DNA of 64,000 nt from Macrococcoides caseolyticum (GTDB taxonomy: Bacteria; Bacillota; Bacilli; Staphylococcales; Staphylococcaceae): positions 153,315 through 217,314 of the forward strand of contig NZ_JAHCPS010000004.1 in assembly GCF_021366795.1 (NCBI RefSeq), given 5' to 3'. The notes below the pieces were generated by a model. The model was given only the letters and a program-made list of their open reading frames with translations, made no database searches and was not told where the DNA came from. The translations under genes were made by a program, and so were the position numbers. Positions 18,465-26,954 of the stretch are shown here, one piece after another; the first letter of the stretch is position 1; each line of letters begins with the position of its first letter.

Positions 18465-19655
18465 CTATTGTTCTAATGATTTCTTCTTGACATCCTTTGC
18501 CGCCATTAAAAGTAAACCAACAGCAATGGATAAACTTAATAAACTAGATCCACCATAGCTTATGAATGGTAATGGGACACCTGTCAGTGGGATTAATCCA
18601 GATATACCTCCCAGATTGATAAAGGCTTGAATGCCAATATAACTTGCCACACCAACACAAATTAATTTATAAAATATTGTATCTGCGAGTGCCGCATACA
18701 TAAATCCTTTATAAACGATAAAGAATAATAAAGTGATAATGACAATAACACCAAGCAGTCCAAGTTCCTCTGCAATAACTGCAAAGATAAAATCAGTATG
18801 TGGTTCTGGTAAGTACCCAAGTTTCATCACACTATTGCCTAAGCCTTTACCGAAAAAACCTCCGTTCCCAATAGCCATCAGTGAGTTTGATAAATGATAC
18901 CCCGCACCCGCTTCATCTTTAAACGGATTAGCTAATACTTCAAAACGCTGTTTCTGGTGCGTTGCTAAAAGTGAACCTGTGAATAAAAACTTTAGTAACA
19001 TAATAAAAGCACCCGCCATACTTACAATCGCAATCATTTTCATCATCGCACGGAAGGCAATACCTGAATAAAGAAAGATACATCCTATAATCATCATAAT
19101 AATCATCGTTGAGCCAAAGTCATTTTGTAGTAAAACTAACCCTGCACATAAACCGACTAATACAAGTGGCGCAATAATATCCCAACTCATCTTATGCAGA
19201 TTATCTTTCTTATCATAGATATAGGCTAGGTATATAATAACGACAATTTTAAGTAATTCTGAGGTTTGAAGTTGCATGAAACCAAGATTCAACCAACTTG
19301 TTGCACCGTTAACTTCCTGTCCAAAAAGTCGTGTAATGAGTAGCAAAATCATTATCGCAACAATCGAAAACTGTTGAACACGCTTATTTTGAATAATCTT
19401 AATCGACATAAAGTATGCCATAAAGAAAACGATGCCAAAACTTAAAATAATCGTGACAAGCTGTCTGATGTAAAAGTAACTCGCTGCAACCGGTCGACCC
19501 CCTGTTAGAGTGCCACGTGTTGCTGCTACCATGCTCGCGCTATAGATCATAACTAACCCAATGAGCACGAGCGCAACATAGCTGAGCAGTAAAGTAAAAT
19601 CGACGTATTTTGTATATTCCTTTATGTATTGAATAAAACTTCTGATATGTTTCAA
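18465..19655 (-). CDS. ftsW: Peptidoglycan glycosyltransferase FtsW
   Basis: SEDS-family polymerase for septal peptidoglycan. The 396-residue protein has ten predicted helices, with hallmark segments YSASMVAATRG (about 40-50), ATSWLNLGFMQLQTSELLK (about 117-135), LPEPHTDFIFAVIAEELG (about 278-295) and TGVPLPFISYGGSS (about 359-372). The conserved catalytic Asp lies in PHTDFIF. I choose TTG 19655 (product begins MKHIRSF) because GGGAGCGG lies upstream and it matches the usual FtsW N-terminus; an ATG at 19700 would add 15 residues with no ribosome site. The position next to ylaN and pyc points to FtsW rather than RodA. Confidence 0.93.
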   Translation of the reverse strand: MKHIRSFIQYIKEYTKYVDFTLLLSYVALVLIGLVMIYSASMVAATRGTLTGGRPVAASYFYIRQLVTIILSFGIVFFMAYFMSIKIIQNKRVQQFSIVAIMILLLITRLFGQEVNGATSWLNLGFMQLQTSELLKIVVIIYLAYIYDKKDNLHKMSWDIIAPLVLVGLCAGLVLLQNDFGSTMIIMMIIGCIFLYSGIAFRAMMKMIAIVSMAGAFIMLLKFLFTGSLLATHQKQRFEVLANPFKDEAGAGYHLSNSLMAIGNGGFFGKGLGNSVMKLGYLPEPHTDFIFAVIAEELGLLGVIVIITLLFFIVYKGFMYAALADTIFYKLICVGVASYIGIQAFINLGGISGLIPLTGVPLPFISYGGSSLLSLSIAVGLLLMAAKDVKKKSLEQ

Positions 19656-19710
19656 CTTAATACCGCTCCCAGAAAAAATAAAATTAAGTCTAAAGCACAC
19701 GCTCTAGACT

Positions 19711-19986
19711 TTATACGTTCGTGAAGGCATCATGTAATTTAGAAAGCTCTTTTTCCAGCGCTGTTAATATCGCCTTACCTTCTTCTTTTTCAATGAGGCC
19801 GATGCGTGTCGCAAAATCCACTTCACGGCTTAATCCAAACATTTGTGTATCTAATACCTCTTCATAAAGAGGACATTGTGGCATTGTTAAATTGTCCATT
19901 TGAACTTTAATCAACTGCAAAATTTTATCTGCATCCTGATTGAGCTGGTCATATGCCTTTTGTTTATAATCTAAATTGTCACGCAT
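19711..19986 (-). CDS. ylaN: YlaN family protein (DUF1507/UPF0358)
   Basis: A 91-residue cytosolic helical protein. The segment [19 protein letters not shown] followed by [15 protein letters not shown] is nearly the same as in S. aureus and B. subtilis YlaN. YlaN is linked to iron homeostasis and Fur function and is essential under some conditions. The ATG at 19986 is chosen because GAAGGTG lies 7 bases upstream and homologues begin here. It lies upstream of ftsW on the same strand, with a weak hairpin (about 19686-19713) between them. Confidence 0.9.
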   Translation of the reverse strand: MRDNLDYKQKAYDQLNQDADKILQLIKVQMDNLTMPQCPLYEEVLDTQMFGLSREVDFATRIGLIEKEEGKAILTALEKELSKLHDAFTNV

Positions 19987-20101
19987 AGCATACACCTTCA
20001 TTTCATTATTCTTATACTTTAAAATTCTAAATGACAAGGCTTTAAAAATCAAGCATTTACAATAATAAACTATGGTATTATTAATGAGAAAGGGTGATAA
20101 T

Positions 20102-20581
20102 ATGATTATTCAAATTAAAGGGAAAGTAAAATTTAATATTACGTTAGATCCATCAACTTTTATTTTTGATGACCGCAAAGTTGAAATGGAACAATTACTT
20201 AAGGGGAAAACTTCAGGGGAAGAAGAAATTACCTTCCAGGATAATTATGAATGGAATCGTGAAATATTAGAAGGTGCTTCAAAACCACCAACACTCATAT
20301 CTGAGAAAAAATTTAAGAAACAGGCATTGCTAGAAGGCACTTTCTTAATGAATATGCATTCATTTATTATCAATGCAGAACCTTTCAGTGATGCAACCCA
20401 TGTCGAATTATCCAATGAACATCATAAAGTCCGAATTACTTTGGAAGAACTAAAAGGACTTTATTTCCAATTCTCAAAAGACGGTAAACGTTTGTATGAA
20501 GATGGTATGGTTGATGCTTATTTATATAATGGTACGCTGCAAATAATTTTAGACCATGTGACGGGCATCACTTTAGTTTAA
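20102..20581 (+). CDS. Conserved hypothetical protein (YlaL-like position)
   Basis: A 159-residue soluble protein beginning [20 protein letters not shown]. There is no signal peptide or membrane helix; a beta-rich N-terminal part contains [23 protein letters not shown] precedes ATG 20102, which is preferred over the in-frame ATG at 20072. It is divergent from ylaN and, in the conserved yla neighbourhood, takes a place comparable to B. subtilis ylaL; that correspondence is inference from position. Older annotations sometimes call such proteins peptidyl-prolyl isomerases; I see no motif that supports that. Confidence 0.7.
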   Translation: MIIQIKGKVKFNITLDPSTFIFDDRKVEMEQLLKGKTSGEEEITFQDNYEWNREILEGASKPPTLISEKKFKKQALLEGTFLMNMHSFIINAEPFSDATHVELSNEHHKVRITLEELKGLYFQFSKDGKRLYEDGMVDAYLYNGTLQIILDHVTGITLV

Positions 20582-20593
20582 TTAAGATATTTT

Positions 20594-20626
20594 TGGCCGA
20601 TATTTCATTTTTATCGGCCACTTTTT
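20594..20626 (+). terminator. Terminator after the YlaL-like gene
   Basis: TGGCCGATA (20594-20602) pairs with TATCGGCCA (20612-20620) and is followed by CTTTTTC. A third TGGCCGATA at 20655-20663 begins the next hairpin region. Confidence 0.8.
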
Positions 20627-20660
20627 CGGGAAAACACCTGGATATTCTAATTTTTGGCCG

Positions 20661-20700
20661 ATAAAAAAACAAGCTTAAGATAAAATGTCTTAAGCTTGTT
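20661..20700 (-). terminator. Terminator of typA-ylaH, overlapping the ylaH 3' end
   Basis: A perfect 13-bp stem (20668-20680 with 20688-20700) with a 7-base loop; on the minus strand it is followed by T7. One arm lies inside the last codons and stop codon of ylaH. Confidence 0.8.
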
Positions 20701-21031
20701 TTTGATTGCGTTCTTTATGCAGTCGATAACGATAAAGTCCAAGTACGATTGCGGCAATGATTAAACTTTCTCCAACCGGTAAAAATACCGCTAAGAAATT
20801 CAAAATGATACAACCTAGGAATAACAAAATATATATGACCACGTTCTGCCAGGGTTTTAACTTTCTTGCAAATCCTAAATTATAAACAATTGCACTTAAG
20901 ATAAATATCGCGATAAGCAAATACCACATACCTGTTTCAGGATGTTTATCTACTGCAAAGAGTTTAGCAAGAAATGACATTCTTTGTTCAGGATCGACAC
21001 TCACCTGCGCATTACCGATCATAAAATGCAT
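20690..21031 (-). CDS. ylaH: YlaH-like membrane protein
   Basis: A 113-residue protein with three predicted helices (about 37-56, 61-78, 81-98) and a basic C-terminus (YRYRLHKERNQK), typical of the YlaH family encoded next to typA in Bacillales. Its function is unknown. It starts 3 bp after the typA stop and is co-transcribed with it. Confidence 0.85.
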   Translation of the reverse strand: MHFMIGNAQVSVDPEQRMSFLAKLFAVDKHPETGMWYLLIAIFILSAIVYNLGFARKLKPWQNVVIYILLFLGCIILNFLAVFLPVGESLIIAAIVLGLYRYRLHKERNQKQA

Positions 21032-21034
21032 TGT

Positions 21035-22879
21035 TTACTCCTCCTCTTGTAAAGCAGCTTTTGCTTTCTTTTGCTCTCTTTCACGTTGTGATTTATCTAA
21101 TGTTTTCTTTCTTAAACGAATTGACTCTGGTGTAACCTCTACAAGTTCATCATCATTTAAGTATTCTAACGCTTCTTCTAAAGTTAATGTTCTTGGTTTT
21201 TTCATTGTTGTCGTCTGTTCTTTTGTCGCACTACGGATATTGTTCGCAGCTTTTACTTTCGTAATGTTTACTGTTAAATCATTATCACGTGAGTTCTCAC
21301 CAACAATCATACCTTCATATACTTCAGTACCTGGTTCCATAAAGTTAACACCACGGTCTTCTAACGCTAAGATAGCATATGTTGATGCAACACCTTTATC
21401 AATTGATACTAATACACCATTACGACGTCCACCAATACGACCTTTAAGTAACGGACGGTACTCATCAAATGTATGGTTTAAAATACCATAACCACGCGTC
21501 ATTGACATAAATTCTGTACGGTAACCGATTAAACCACGTGCTGGCACGTTGAAAATTAATCGTGTTTGGCCATTACCGTTGTTCACCATGTCTACCATTT
21601 CACCTTTACGTGTACCTAAAGATTCAATAACTGCACCTGTATTTTCTTCTGGCACATCAATTTGAACACGTTCGTATGGCTCATATTTCTTACCATCAAT
21701 CTCTTTTACGATAACTTCCGGTTTAGATACTTGTAATTCGAATCCTTCACGACGCATGTTTTCGATTAAGATAGATAAATGAAGTTCCCCACGACCTGAT
21801 ACTGTCCAGCTATCTGGTCCAACAGGTTCAACACGTAAAGACACATCTGTCTCAAGTTGTGCTTCTAATCGGTCCTGAATATTTCTAGCTGTTACAAACT
21901 TACCTTCTTTCCCTGCAAATGGTGAGTTGTTAACAGAGAACGTCATTTGTAATGTTGGTTCATCGATACGTAAAATTGGTAAAGCTTCTGGTGTATCAAC
22001 TGGCGTAACTGTTTCACCAACGTTGATATCTTCCATACCAGATACCGCGATTAAATCACCGGCATAAGCTTTTTCAACTTCAATACGTTTTAAGCCGAAG
22101 AAACCAAAGATTTTCGTAACTCGGAAGTTTTTAATTGTACCATCAATCTTAATTAAAGAGACTTGTTGACCCACTTCCATCGTGCCACGGAAGACACGAC
22201 CGATACCAATACGACCAACATAGTCATTATAATCAAGTAATGCAACCTGGAATTGAAGTGGCTCATCACGATTATCAACTGGTGCTGGCACATAGTCAAT
22301 AATTGTTTCGTATAAACTTTGCATATTCTCATCTTGTGTTGATGGATCAAGACTTGCTGTACCGTTAATTGCTGATGCATAAACGACCGGGAAATCTAAT
22401 TGCTCATCATTGGCTTCTAATTCGATAAATAAATCATACACTTCATCTAATACTTCTTCAGGACGTGCAGATGGCTTATCGATTTTATTTACAACGACAA
22501 CAGGTTTTAAGTTTTGTTCTAATGCTTTCTTTAATACGAAACGTGTTTGAGGCATCGTACCTTCATAAGCATCAACGACTAAACATACACCATCTACCAT
22601 TTTCATGATACGCTCAACTTCTCCACCGAAGTCAGCATGTCCTGGTGTATCCAGAATGTTAATACGTGTACCTTTATAATCGATTGCAGTGTTCTTTGCT
22701 AAAATCGTGATACCACGCTCTCTTTCGATATCATTTGAATCCATTGCTCGCTCTTCTACGTGCTCGTTTGAACGGAATGTCCCAGATTGTTTTAATAATT
22801 CATCTACTAGGGTCGTTTTACCATGGTCAACGTGGGCGATAATTGCAATATTACGAACATCATCTCTAAAATTTGTCAT
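21035..22879 (-). CDS. typA: Translational GTPase TypA/BipA
   Basis: Ribosome-binding GTPase of the EF-G/LepA superfamily, linked to 50S assembly and stress adaptation. G-domain motifs are intact: G1 [10 protein letters not shown] (about 15-24), G3 [10 protein letters not shown] (about 77-86) and G4 NKID (about 131-134). EF-Tu-like domain 2, EF-G domains III/V and the unique C-terminal domain follow, including [15 protein letters not shown]. Length is 614 residues, as in the family. It is divergent from ylaF and followed by ylaH, the same order as in B. subtilis. Confidence 0.97.
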   Translation of the reverse strand: MTNFRDDVRNIAIIAHVDHGKTTLVDELLKQSGTFRSNEHVEERAMDSNDIERERGITILAKNTAIDYKGTRINILDTPGHADFGGEVERIMKMVDGVCLVVDAYEGTMPQTRFVLKKALEQNLKPVVVVNKIDKPSARPEEVLDEVYDLFIELEANDEQLDFPVVYASAINGTASLDPSTQDENMQSLYETIIDYVPAPVDNRDEPLQFQVALLDYNDYVGRIGIGRVFRGTMEVGQQVSLIKIDGTIKNFRVTKIFGFFGLKRIEVEKAYAGDLIAVSGMEDINVGETVTPVDTPEALPILRIDEPTLQMTFSVNNSPFAGKEGKFVTARNIQDRLEAQLETDVSLRVEPVGPDSWTVSGRGELHLSILIENMRREGFELQVSKPEVIVKEIDGKKYEPYERVQIDVPEENTGAVIESLGTRKGEMVDMVNNGNGQTRLIFNVPARGLIGYRTEFMSMTRGYGILNHTFDEYRPLLKGRIGGRRNGVLVSIDKGVASTYAILALEDRGVNFMEPGTEVYEGMIVGENSRDNDLTVNITKVKAANNIRSATKEQTTTMKKPRTLTLEEALEYLNDDELVEVTPESIRLRKKTLDKSQREREQKKAKAALQEEE

Positions 22880-22995
22880 TAATTTGTTTCTCCTTAATCG
22901 AACTACAGTTTATTATGTAACTGTGATATTATATCATATTATGAGATAATTATATATCGATAAATTTGAGATTCAAAGCATAAGGGGTGTAATCA

Positions 22996-23181
22996 TTGAA
23001 AAAAAGTAAATTCCCATTTTTATTGTTAGCAATCTTTGCGGTCTGCATGTTGATTATGTTCAGTGTTGGATTAGCTGAATTAAATTATTTACTTATTGTT
23101 ATTTCAATCGTTTTATTTATTGCGACCTTTGGATATGGCTTTACATTAAAAAGTCAATACAAAAAAAATAACTGGTTTTAA
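22996..23181 (+). CDS. ylaF: YlaF-like small membrane protein (DUF5325)
   Basis: A 61-residue protein with two adjacent membrane helices (about 6-26 and 30-50) and a basic tail (KSQYKKNNWF). Translation begins at TTG 22996 after AAGGGGTG. It is divergent from typA, matching the ylaF-typA-ylaH order of Bacillus. Its function is unknown. Confidence 0.8.
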   Translation: MKKSKFPFLLLAIFAVCMLIMFSVGLAELNYLLIVISIVLFIATFGYGFTLKSQYKKNNWF

Positions 23182-23190
23182 AAATTTTTA

Positions 23191-23220
23191 AAACTGCAAA
23201 GAAATCTTTGCAGTTTTTCT
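23191..23220 (+). terminator. Terminator after ylaF
   Basis: A 12-bp stem AAACTGCAAAGA/TCTTTGCAGTTT with a two-base gap at the tip, followed by TTCTT. Confidence 0.75.
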
Positions 23221-23343
23221 TGTAATTTGTTTCATTTTTCAATTTCTGTACTATAATTTGTTTAAAAATTAAATTTTGCCGTTTTGCACACAATTTAATC
23301 TCATATTATATTATCACTGTAAAAAATTTTAAGAGGTGAAGAT

Positions 23344-23910
23344 ATGATATTAAAACCACGCACAAAAAATAAACAACTTGCCTATCTTGAAGCCCTTGTC
23401 GGCAGAACCCCTTTTGACGAAGAACAAATACAATTACTTAAACAACTTCAGACCACTGAACAACTCGAAATTGAATTTGAACATTATTTAAAACACATCA
23501 ACCAGGACGCATTTGATATCATTTGGCAATTTAACTATTCTGATTATCATGTCGATGCATTAATTAATGTGATACTGGTTTCTGAAACAGCCATTTACTT
23601 ATTCAAATTAAACCATTATGAAGGCTTACATTATGTGAATAATGAAGGCATTCTTTCTCACTACATAACCGAAAAGCCAATGCTTGATCTACTTCAATTA
23701 AACTGTGTTAAATATTCAATTTATTCTATTTTAGATGCTAAATATAAACATTTACCGATATACATTAAATGTGTTTGTATGGCTGAGTCCTTTGAGTTAG
23801 ATCCCTATACTGATCAATATCCATTTCTTTTCAAAAAAGATATCATGCCGTATATCAATAAGATAAATCAGCTCAATAAAAAAAAAGTACTCAATTCAGT
23901 GAGTACTTAA
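23344..23910 (+). CDS. NERD-like protein with degenerate active site (upstream half of a split pair)
   Basis: A 188-residue soluble protein. Residues about 69-97 (DYHVDALINVILVSETAIYLF, then KLNHYEG) align by eye with the core of nuclease-related NERD domains, QIDHIVVSPYGIFVIE followed by TKNYKG. The aspartate is kept, but the usual Glu-x-Lys is replaced by Lys-x-Asn, so nuclease activity is doubtful. AGAGGTGA precedes ATG. Near the 3' end, nine A residues (23878-23886) run into a perfect hairpin, and the stop codon overlaps the next start (TAATG). A -1 slip at the A run would join it to the next frame. Proposed as part of a NERD plus zinc-ribbon protein; function unknown. Confidence 0.6.
   Translation: MILKPRTKNKQLAYLEALVGRTPFDEEQIQLLKQLQTTEQLEIEFEHYLKHINQDAFDIIWQFNYSDYHVDALINVILVSETAIYLFKLNHYEGLHYVNNEGILSHYITEKPMLDLLQLNCVKYSIYSILDAKYKHLPIYIKCVCMAESFELDPYTDQYPFLFKKDIMPYINKINQLNKKKVLNSVST
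23885..23908. promoter_or_regulatory. A9 tract and 9-bp hairpin at the gene junction
   Basis: AAGTACTCA (23885-23893) pairs perfectly with TGAGTACTT (23900-23908), loop ATTCAG, immediately after A9 (23878-23886). On the plus strand this resembles a slippery run with a downstream stem; on the minus strand it reads as hairpin plus T9, that is, an intrinsic terminator that would act on transcripts reading through from suhB. Either use is inference. Confidence 0.5.
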
Positions 23911-24221
23911 TGCGTGCACATCTTGAACCAATCATACTAAAGACAGCACGCTTTCAGACAGGGGTTATTTGCCCAGAATGTCATCGATTAAATTTTATGA
24001 TGAAACATAAATCCCTCGTCTATTGTGAATCATGTGAATCTATTCATACGATTGAAGAGATTTTCCATCACACCGTTATACAATATATTCATTTAACAAA
24101 CGATATAAAGCTGACCAAAGCAAAAATTCAGCATTTTTCAAATTATTTCTTTACACAATATCAGTTACAAAAGTTATTTCCAAAATCTAAAAAACAAACC
24201 TTTCAGTTCCTTATCGTTTAG
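23910..24221 (+). CDS. Zinc-ribbon protein (downstream half of the split pair)
   Basis: A 103-residue protein with a four-cysteine zinc ribbon, CPEC at about 21-24 and CESC at about 39-42, resembling the C4 ribbon that some NERD proteins carry at the C-terminus. The remainder is basic and helical. The start ATG overlaps the previous stop by one base and has only a weak GTGAG upstream, so translation depends on coupling or on frameshift fusion. The -1 frame of the upstream gene after the A9 run (reading STQFSEYLMRAH) passes without a stop into this frame. The 3' end overlaps suhB by 11 bp. Confidence 0.6.
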   Translation: MRAHLEPIILKTARFQTGVICPECHRLNFMMKHKSLVYCESCESIHTIEEIFHHTVIQYIHLTNDIKLTKAKIQHFSNYFFTQYQLQKLFPKSKKQTFQFLIV

Positions 24222-25032
24222 AAAACATACCACCATGTAAACGCGTTAATTCAGATTGATGCGGCTTTAAGTAGTCAATTAATATTTCCTCATGTAAAGA
24301 AGGATTCGCTACAAGAATAGAGTTTGCTGTAAGTAAGTTTAATGGTTCACCGAGTTGGTTGGTTACAACGCCACCAACTTCTTCAACGATAATTAATCCA
24401 CCCGCAAAATCCCATGGATGTAAACGAAGCGTCACGTATGCATTGATTTTATTCGTCGCCACATATGCAAAATCTAATGCAGCTGAACCATAACTTCTGG
24501 CGCTTCGTGCATCTTTTACAATTGGAACATAAATAGCTTTCGTGAAATCTTTTGTAAGCCAGTTTGGATTCATTGAAATGATGGATGTCTGAAGTGCCGT
24601 ATTATCCAGCATGCCGATGGGTTCACCATTTTTAAACGCACCATGGCCAGCACGCGCCTCATAAAGAATATCGCGCATGACATCATATACAACACCAGCA
24701 TATTTTTTTCCGTCAATAAAGATACCAATCGAAATCGCAAAATTCTCTTGTTGATGCACAAAATTTAAAGTACCATCGATTGGGTCAATAATCCAGATCA
24801 CACCTTCTATGTCAACAATATTCTTTCCGCTCCCCTCTTCACCGATAATACGATGGTCAGGGTAAACATGTTGAATACGATCAAATAGAAACTGCTCTGT
24901 TGCTTTATCCATATTTGTTACTAAATCATTTGCATTAGACTTTGTTTCGATTTCTAAAGGTTCATTCAATTGGCTACGAATATTTTCACCAGCTTGCAAC
25001 GTAATCTGTTTTAAAAAGTTATAAAGTTCCAT
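24211..25032 (-). CDS. suhB: Inositol monophosphatase family protein
   Basis: A 273-residue Mg2+-dependent phosphatase of the IMPase/SuhB family. Metal-site motifs are complete: IGEEGSG (about 64-70), the signature WIIDPIDGTLNFVH (about 83-96) and the late HPWDFAGG (about 204-211). ATG 25032 is chosen because GGAGG lies 7 bases upstream; an in-frame start at 25140 would add 36 residues with no ribosome site. The physiological substrate (inositol-1-phosphate, NADP or 3'-phosphoadenosine phosphate) cannot be told from sequence. Monocistronic. Confidence 0.9.
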   Translation of the reverse strand: MELYNFLKQITLQAGENIRSQLNEPLEIETKSNANDLVTNMDKATEQFLFDRIQHVYPDHRIIGEEGSGKNIVDIEGVIWIIDPIDGTLNFVHQQENFAISIGIFIDGKKYAGVVYDVMRDILYEARAGHGAFKNGEPIGMLDNTALQTSIISMNPNWLTKDFTKAIYVPIVKDARSARSYGSAALDFAYVATNKINAYVTLRLHPWDFAGGLIIVEEVGGVVTNQLGEPLNLLTANSILVANPSLHEEILIDYLKPHQSELTRLHGGMFSKR

Positions 25033-25158
25033 AATGACGCCTCCTGTAACCCTATTATACACAAGTTTAAAATTGGGCAAAAATGTTTTATCTTCATTGT
25101 ATTTCGTGTAATGTATTAAGTAAACCAAGAATATAGACAATTGTAAAGAGAGGTTATT

Positions 25159-25770
25159 ATGACAAAATACGCATTCACTAAAAAAGATTTTGAAGTCTTT
25201 CAGGTTGAAGGATTAGCGCCTCGTATGGCGGCATTAATTGAAACGACCCGTCCGAAATTAGAAGCACTTGGTGAACATTTTAGTCACTATTTAAGCGAAC
25301 AAACGGATGAAACATTTTATCCTCATGTTGCAAAGCATTTAAGACGTAAAACAAATCCACCAAACGATACATGGGTTGCATTTGCAACAAATAAACGTGG
25401 GTATAAAATGCTCCCTCATTTTCAGATAGGATTATTCGGGACGCACGCTTTTGTTTTGTTTGGTGTTATATATGAATCTCCCGAAAAAGATAGAATGGCT
25501 TCAAAATGGAAGAAACAAATCAAAACAATTCAATCTTTAGATGAATCCTTTATCATTAAAGGAGATCATATGAAAGAAGATTTTGAAGTTATTTCTGACC
25601 TCAGTAAAAAAGAAATTGAGGCATACATTAAACGGCTCACAGAAGTAAAAAAAGGCGAATTAATGTTTGGTAAAGTATTTTATCCAGGAGATGCCGCTTT
25701 AAAATCTGACAAAGCATTTATACAAGCTATCGAGCAAACGTTCTTTGAATTACTTGCTTTATACCAATAA
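25159..25770 (+). CDS. UPF0637 family protein (DUF1054, YktB-like)
   Basis: A 203-residue soluble protein with the family's conserved stretches ETFYPHVAKHLRR (about 53-65), NPPNDTWVAFATNKRGYKML (about 69-88) and the late LKSDKAFIQAIEQTF (about 181-195). It is very close to the S. aureus UPF0637 protein encoded at the same place. Its role is unknown; structures of homologues show a single alpha/beta domain. The ribosome site is AGAGG. Monocistronic, with its own terminator. Confidence 0.88.
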   Translation: MTKYAFTKKDFEVFQVEGLAPRMAALIETTRPKLEALGEHFSHYLSEQTDETFYPHVAKHLRRKTNPPNDTWVAFATNKRGYKMLPHFQIGLFGTHAFVLFGVIYESPEKDRMASKWKKQIKTIQSLDESFIIKGDHMKEDFEVISDLSKKEIEAYIKRLTEVKKGELMFGKVFYPGDAALKSDKAFIQAIEQTFFELLALYQ

Positions 25771-25794
25771 AAAAACGCCCTAGGGCGTTTTTTT
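25769..25794. terminator. Bidirectional terminator: AACGCCCTAGGGCGTT
   Basis: A 16-base perfect palindrome flanked by A5-6 and T6-7, overlapping the last bases of both convergent genes. Confidence 0.85.
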
Positions 25795-26611
25795 ATTGGT
25801 TACGTTTATTATAATTGTCACGACGTTCGTCTACTGCATCTTTAGTATTATCGACATACGTCACTCGATCACGATCACCATCATGATTATTATCAAAGTC
25901 ACGTGAGTTCGCTTGATTATAGTCATGGTCAACATTATTGATAGGTTTAACGGGTGCTTCGTGTACTTCTTCTACTGTGCGATTTTTGTAATTCGCTTCA
26001 CGATCAGCATCGTAAACATAATCATTACTACGTTCGCGCTCGATATGTTCATCACGTTCCACATAATCTGGAGCAGTATTTCTTGTGCGATTCACTGTTT
26101 CAACATCAGGTGAATTATCATAGTAATCTGCATTTGTAATTACTTTATCTTTACGAGCGAATAATAAAATTGCTGCGATAAAGAAGAACAATGGAATAAA
26201 TCCAAAAATAAATGTGAAAAACAACGGTGTTACAAGTAATCCTGCAATGAGTAGCATAATCCCTGCAAAAATACGTTTTTTCATTTTAAGTAAGCCAATC
26301 AGACCAAATAATAATGGTAAGATTGTGTAAGCTAATACACCCCACGCACTCTTAACAACTAATGGTACTAATTCATCTACTGACATATTCGCTTCATTTA
26401 AAGCGTTCTGGAAATCTGGATTTTTTCCTAACTCTGTGTTTAATGCATTTTTCATTTGTGCAATAAAGTCCGGGTTATTGCCATTAACTAATAATTGATA
26501 AAGACCAAAGACTGTTAATACAAATAACGGTAACCATGCTAACCAACCAAAGATTTTCTCTGGAACACGACTCACCGGTTTAACTGTTTGTGTATACTCT
26601 CTACGACTCAT
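25793..26611 (-). CDS. DUF4064-type membrane protein (AuxB-like)
   Basis: 272 residues: membrane helices at about 22-42, 90-108 and 118-150 (the last probably two), a periplasmic-side loop between the first two (about 43-88), and a long, highly charged, probably disordered C-terminal tail (about 160-272) rich in Asp, Asn, Arg and Glu. The domain is of DUF4064 type. In S. aureus the gene next to potD at this place is auxB, a factor for beta-lactam tolerance and lipoteichoic acid stability; I assign the likeness from synteny and topology only. Confidence 0.7.
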   Translation of the reverse strand: MSRREYTQTVKPVSRVPEKIFGWLAWLPLFVLTVFGLYQLLVNGNNPDFIAQMKNALNTELGKNPDFQNALNEANMSVDELVPLVVKSAWGVLAYTILPLLFGLIGLLKMKKRIFAGIMLLIAGLLVTPLFFTFIFGFIPLFFFIAAILLFARKDKVITNADYYDNSPDVETVNRTRNTAPDYVERDEHIERERSNDYVYDADREANYKNRTVEEVHEAPVKPINNVDHDYNQANSRDFDNNHDGDRDRVTYVDNTKDAVDERRDNYNKRNQ

Positions 26612-26690
26612 TTGTTCATCTCCTTAAAATAATATTTGATATGTATATACCCTATTGTAACGTATATATGCAGGATTTAGAAATTAAATC

Positions 26691-26711
26691 AAAAAAAAGG
26701 GCAAAAAGCCC
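26691..26711 (-). terminator. Terminator of the pot operon
   Basis: On the minus strand GGGC-TTTTT-GCCC followed by eight T. It is the first intrinsic terminator past potD, so the repeat at 26742-26954 would be part of the pot mRNA 3' end. Confidence 0.7.
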
Positions 26712-26741
26712 TCTTAAAAGGATAGGATATGTTTTATTAAT

Positions 26742-26954
26742 GAGCTAAACGCAAGTTCGACCTAAATCAAAGAGCGATTCACGGTCGCTCTTCTTATTTT
26801 GCTTAGGGCTAACCACCCTTCAGACAGCCTCTTATGTAAACGGCGTCTTCAGGGCAGACGCTTGATTAACTTCAACAAATCCTTCAAAATCAGAAAGCGA
26901 TTTTTCGAATTTATCTCCAGTTTACCTGCGTCTAACCACCCTTCAGACAGCCTC
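26742..26954 (-). repeat. Modular structured intergenic repeat, copy 2
   Basis: On the minus strand it begins GAGGCTGTC one base after the potD stop codon, has a second GAGGCTGTC 123 bases on (26823-26831) and ends with TCGAACTTGCGTTTAGC, the start of a third module. It is roughly 85% identical by eye to copy 1 (8362-8618) through module 1. The hairpin arm pair is AGACGC/GCGTCT here against ACACGC/GCGTGT in copy 1, a compensatory change. The apical element AAAATC-GCTTTCT-GATTTT is kept. Together with the terminator at 26691 this accounts for the 343-bp gap between the AuxB-like gene and potD; I see no gene in it. Confidence 0.8.

Noticed and set aside
19686..19713. Weak hairpin between ylaN and ftsW as a terminator
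   Set aside because: The stem is interrupted and no T run of note follows; it may be an attenuator but cannot be called.
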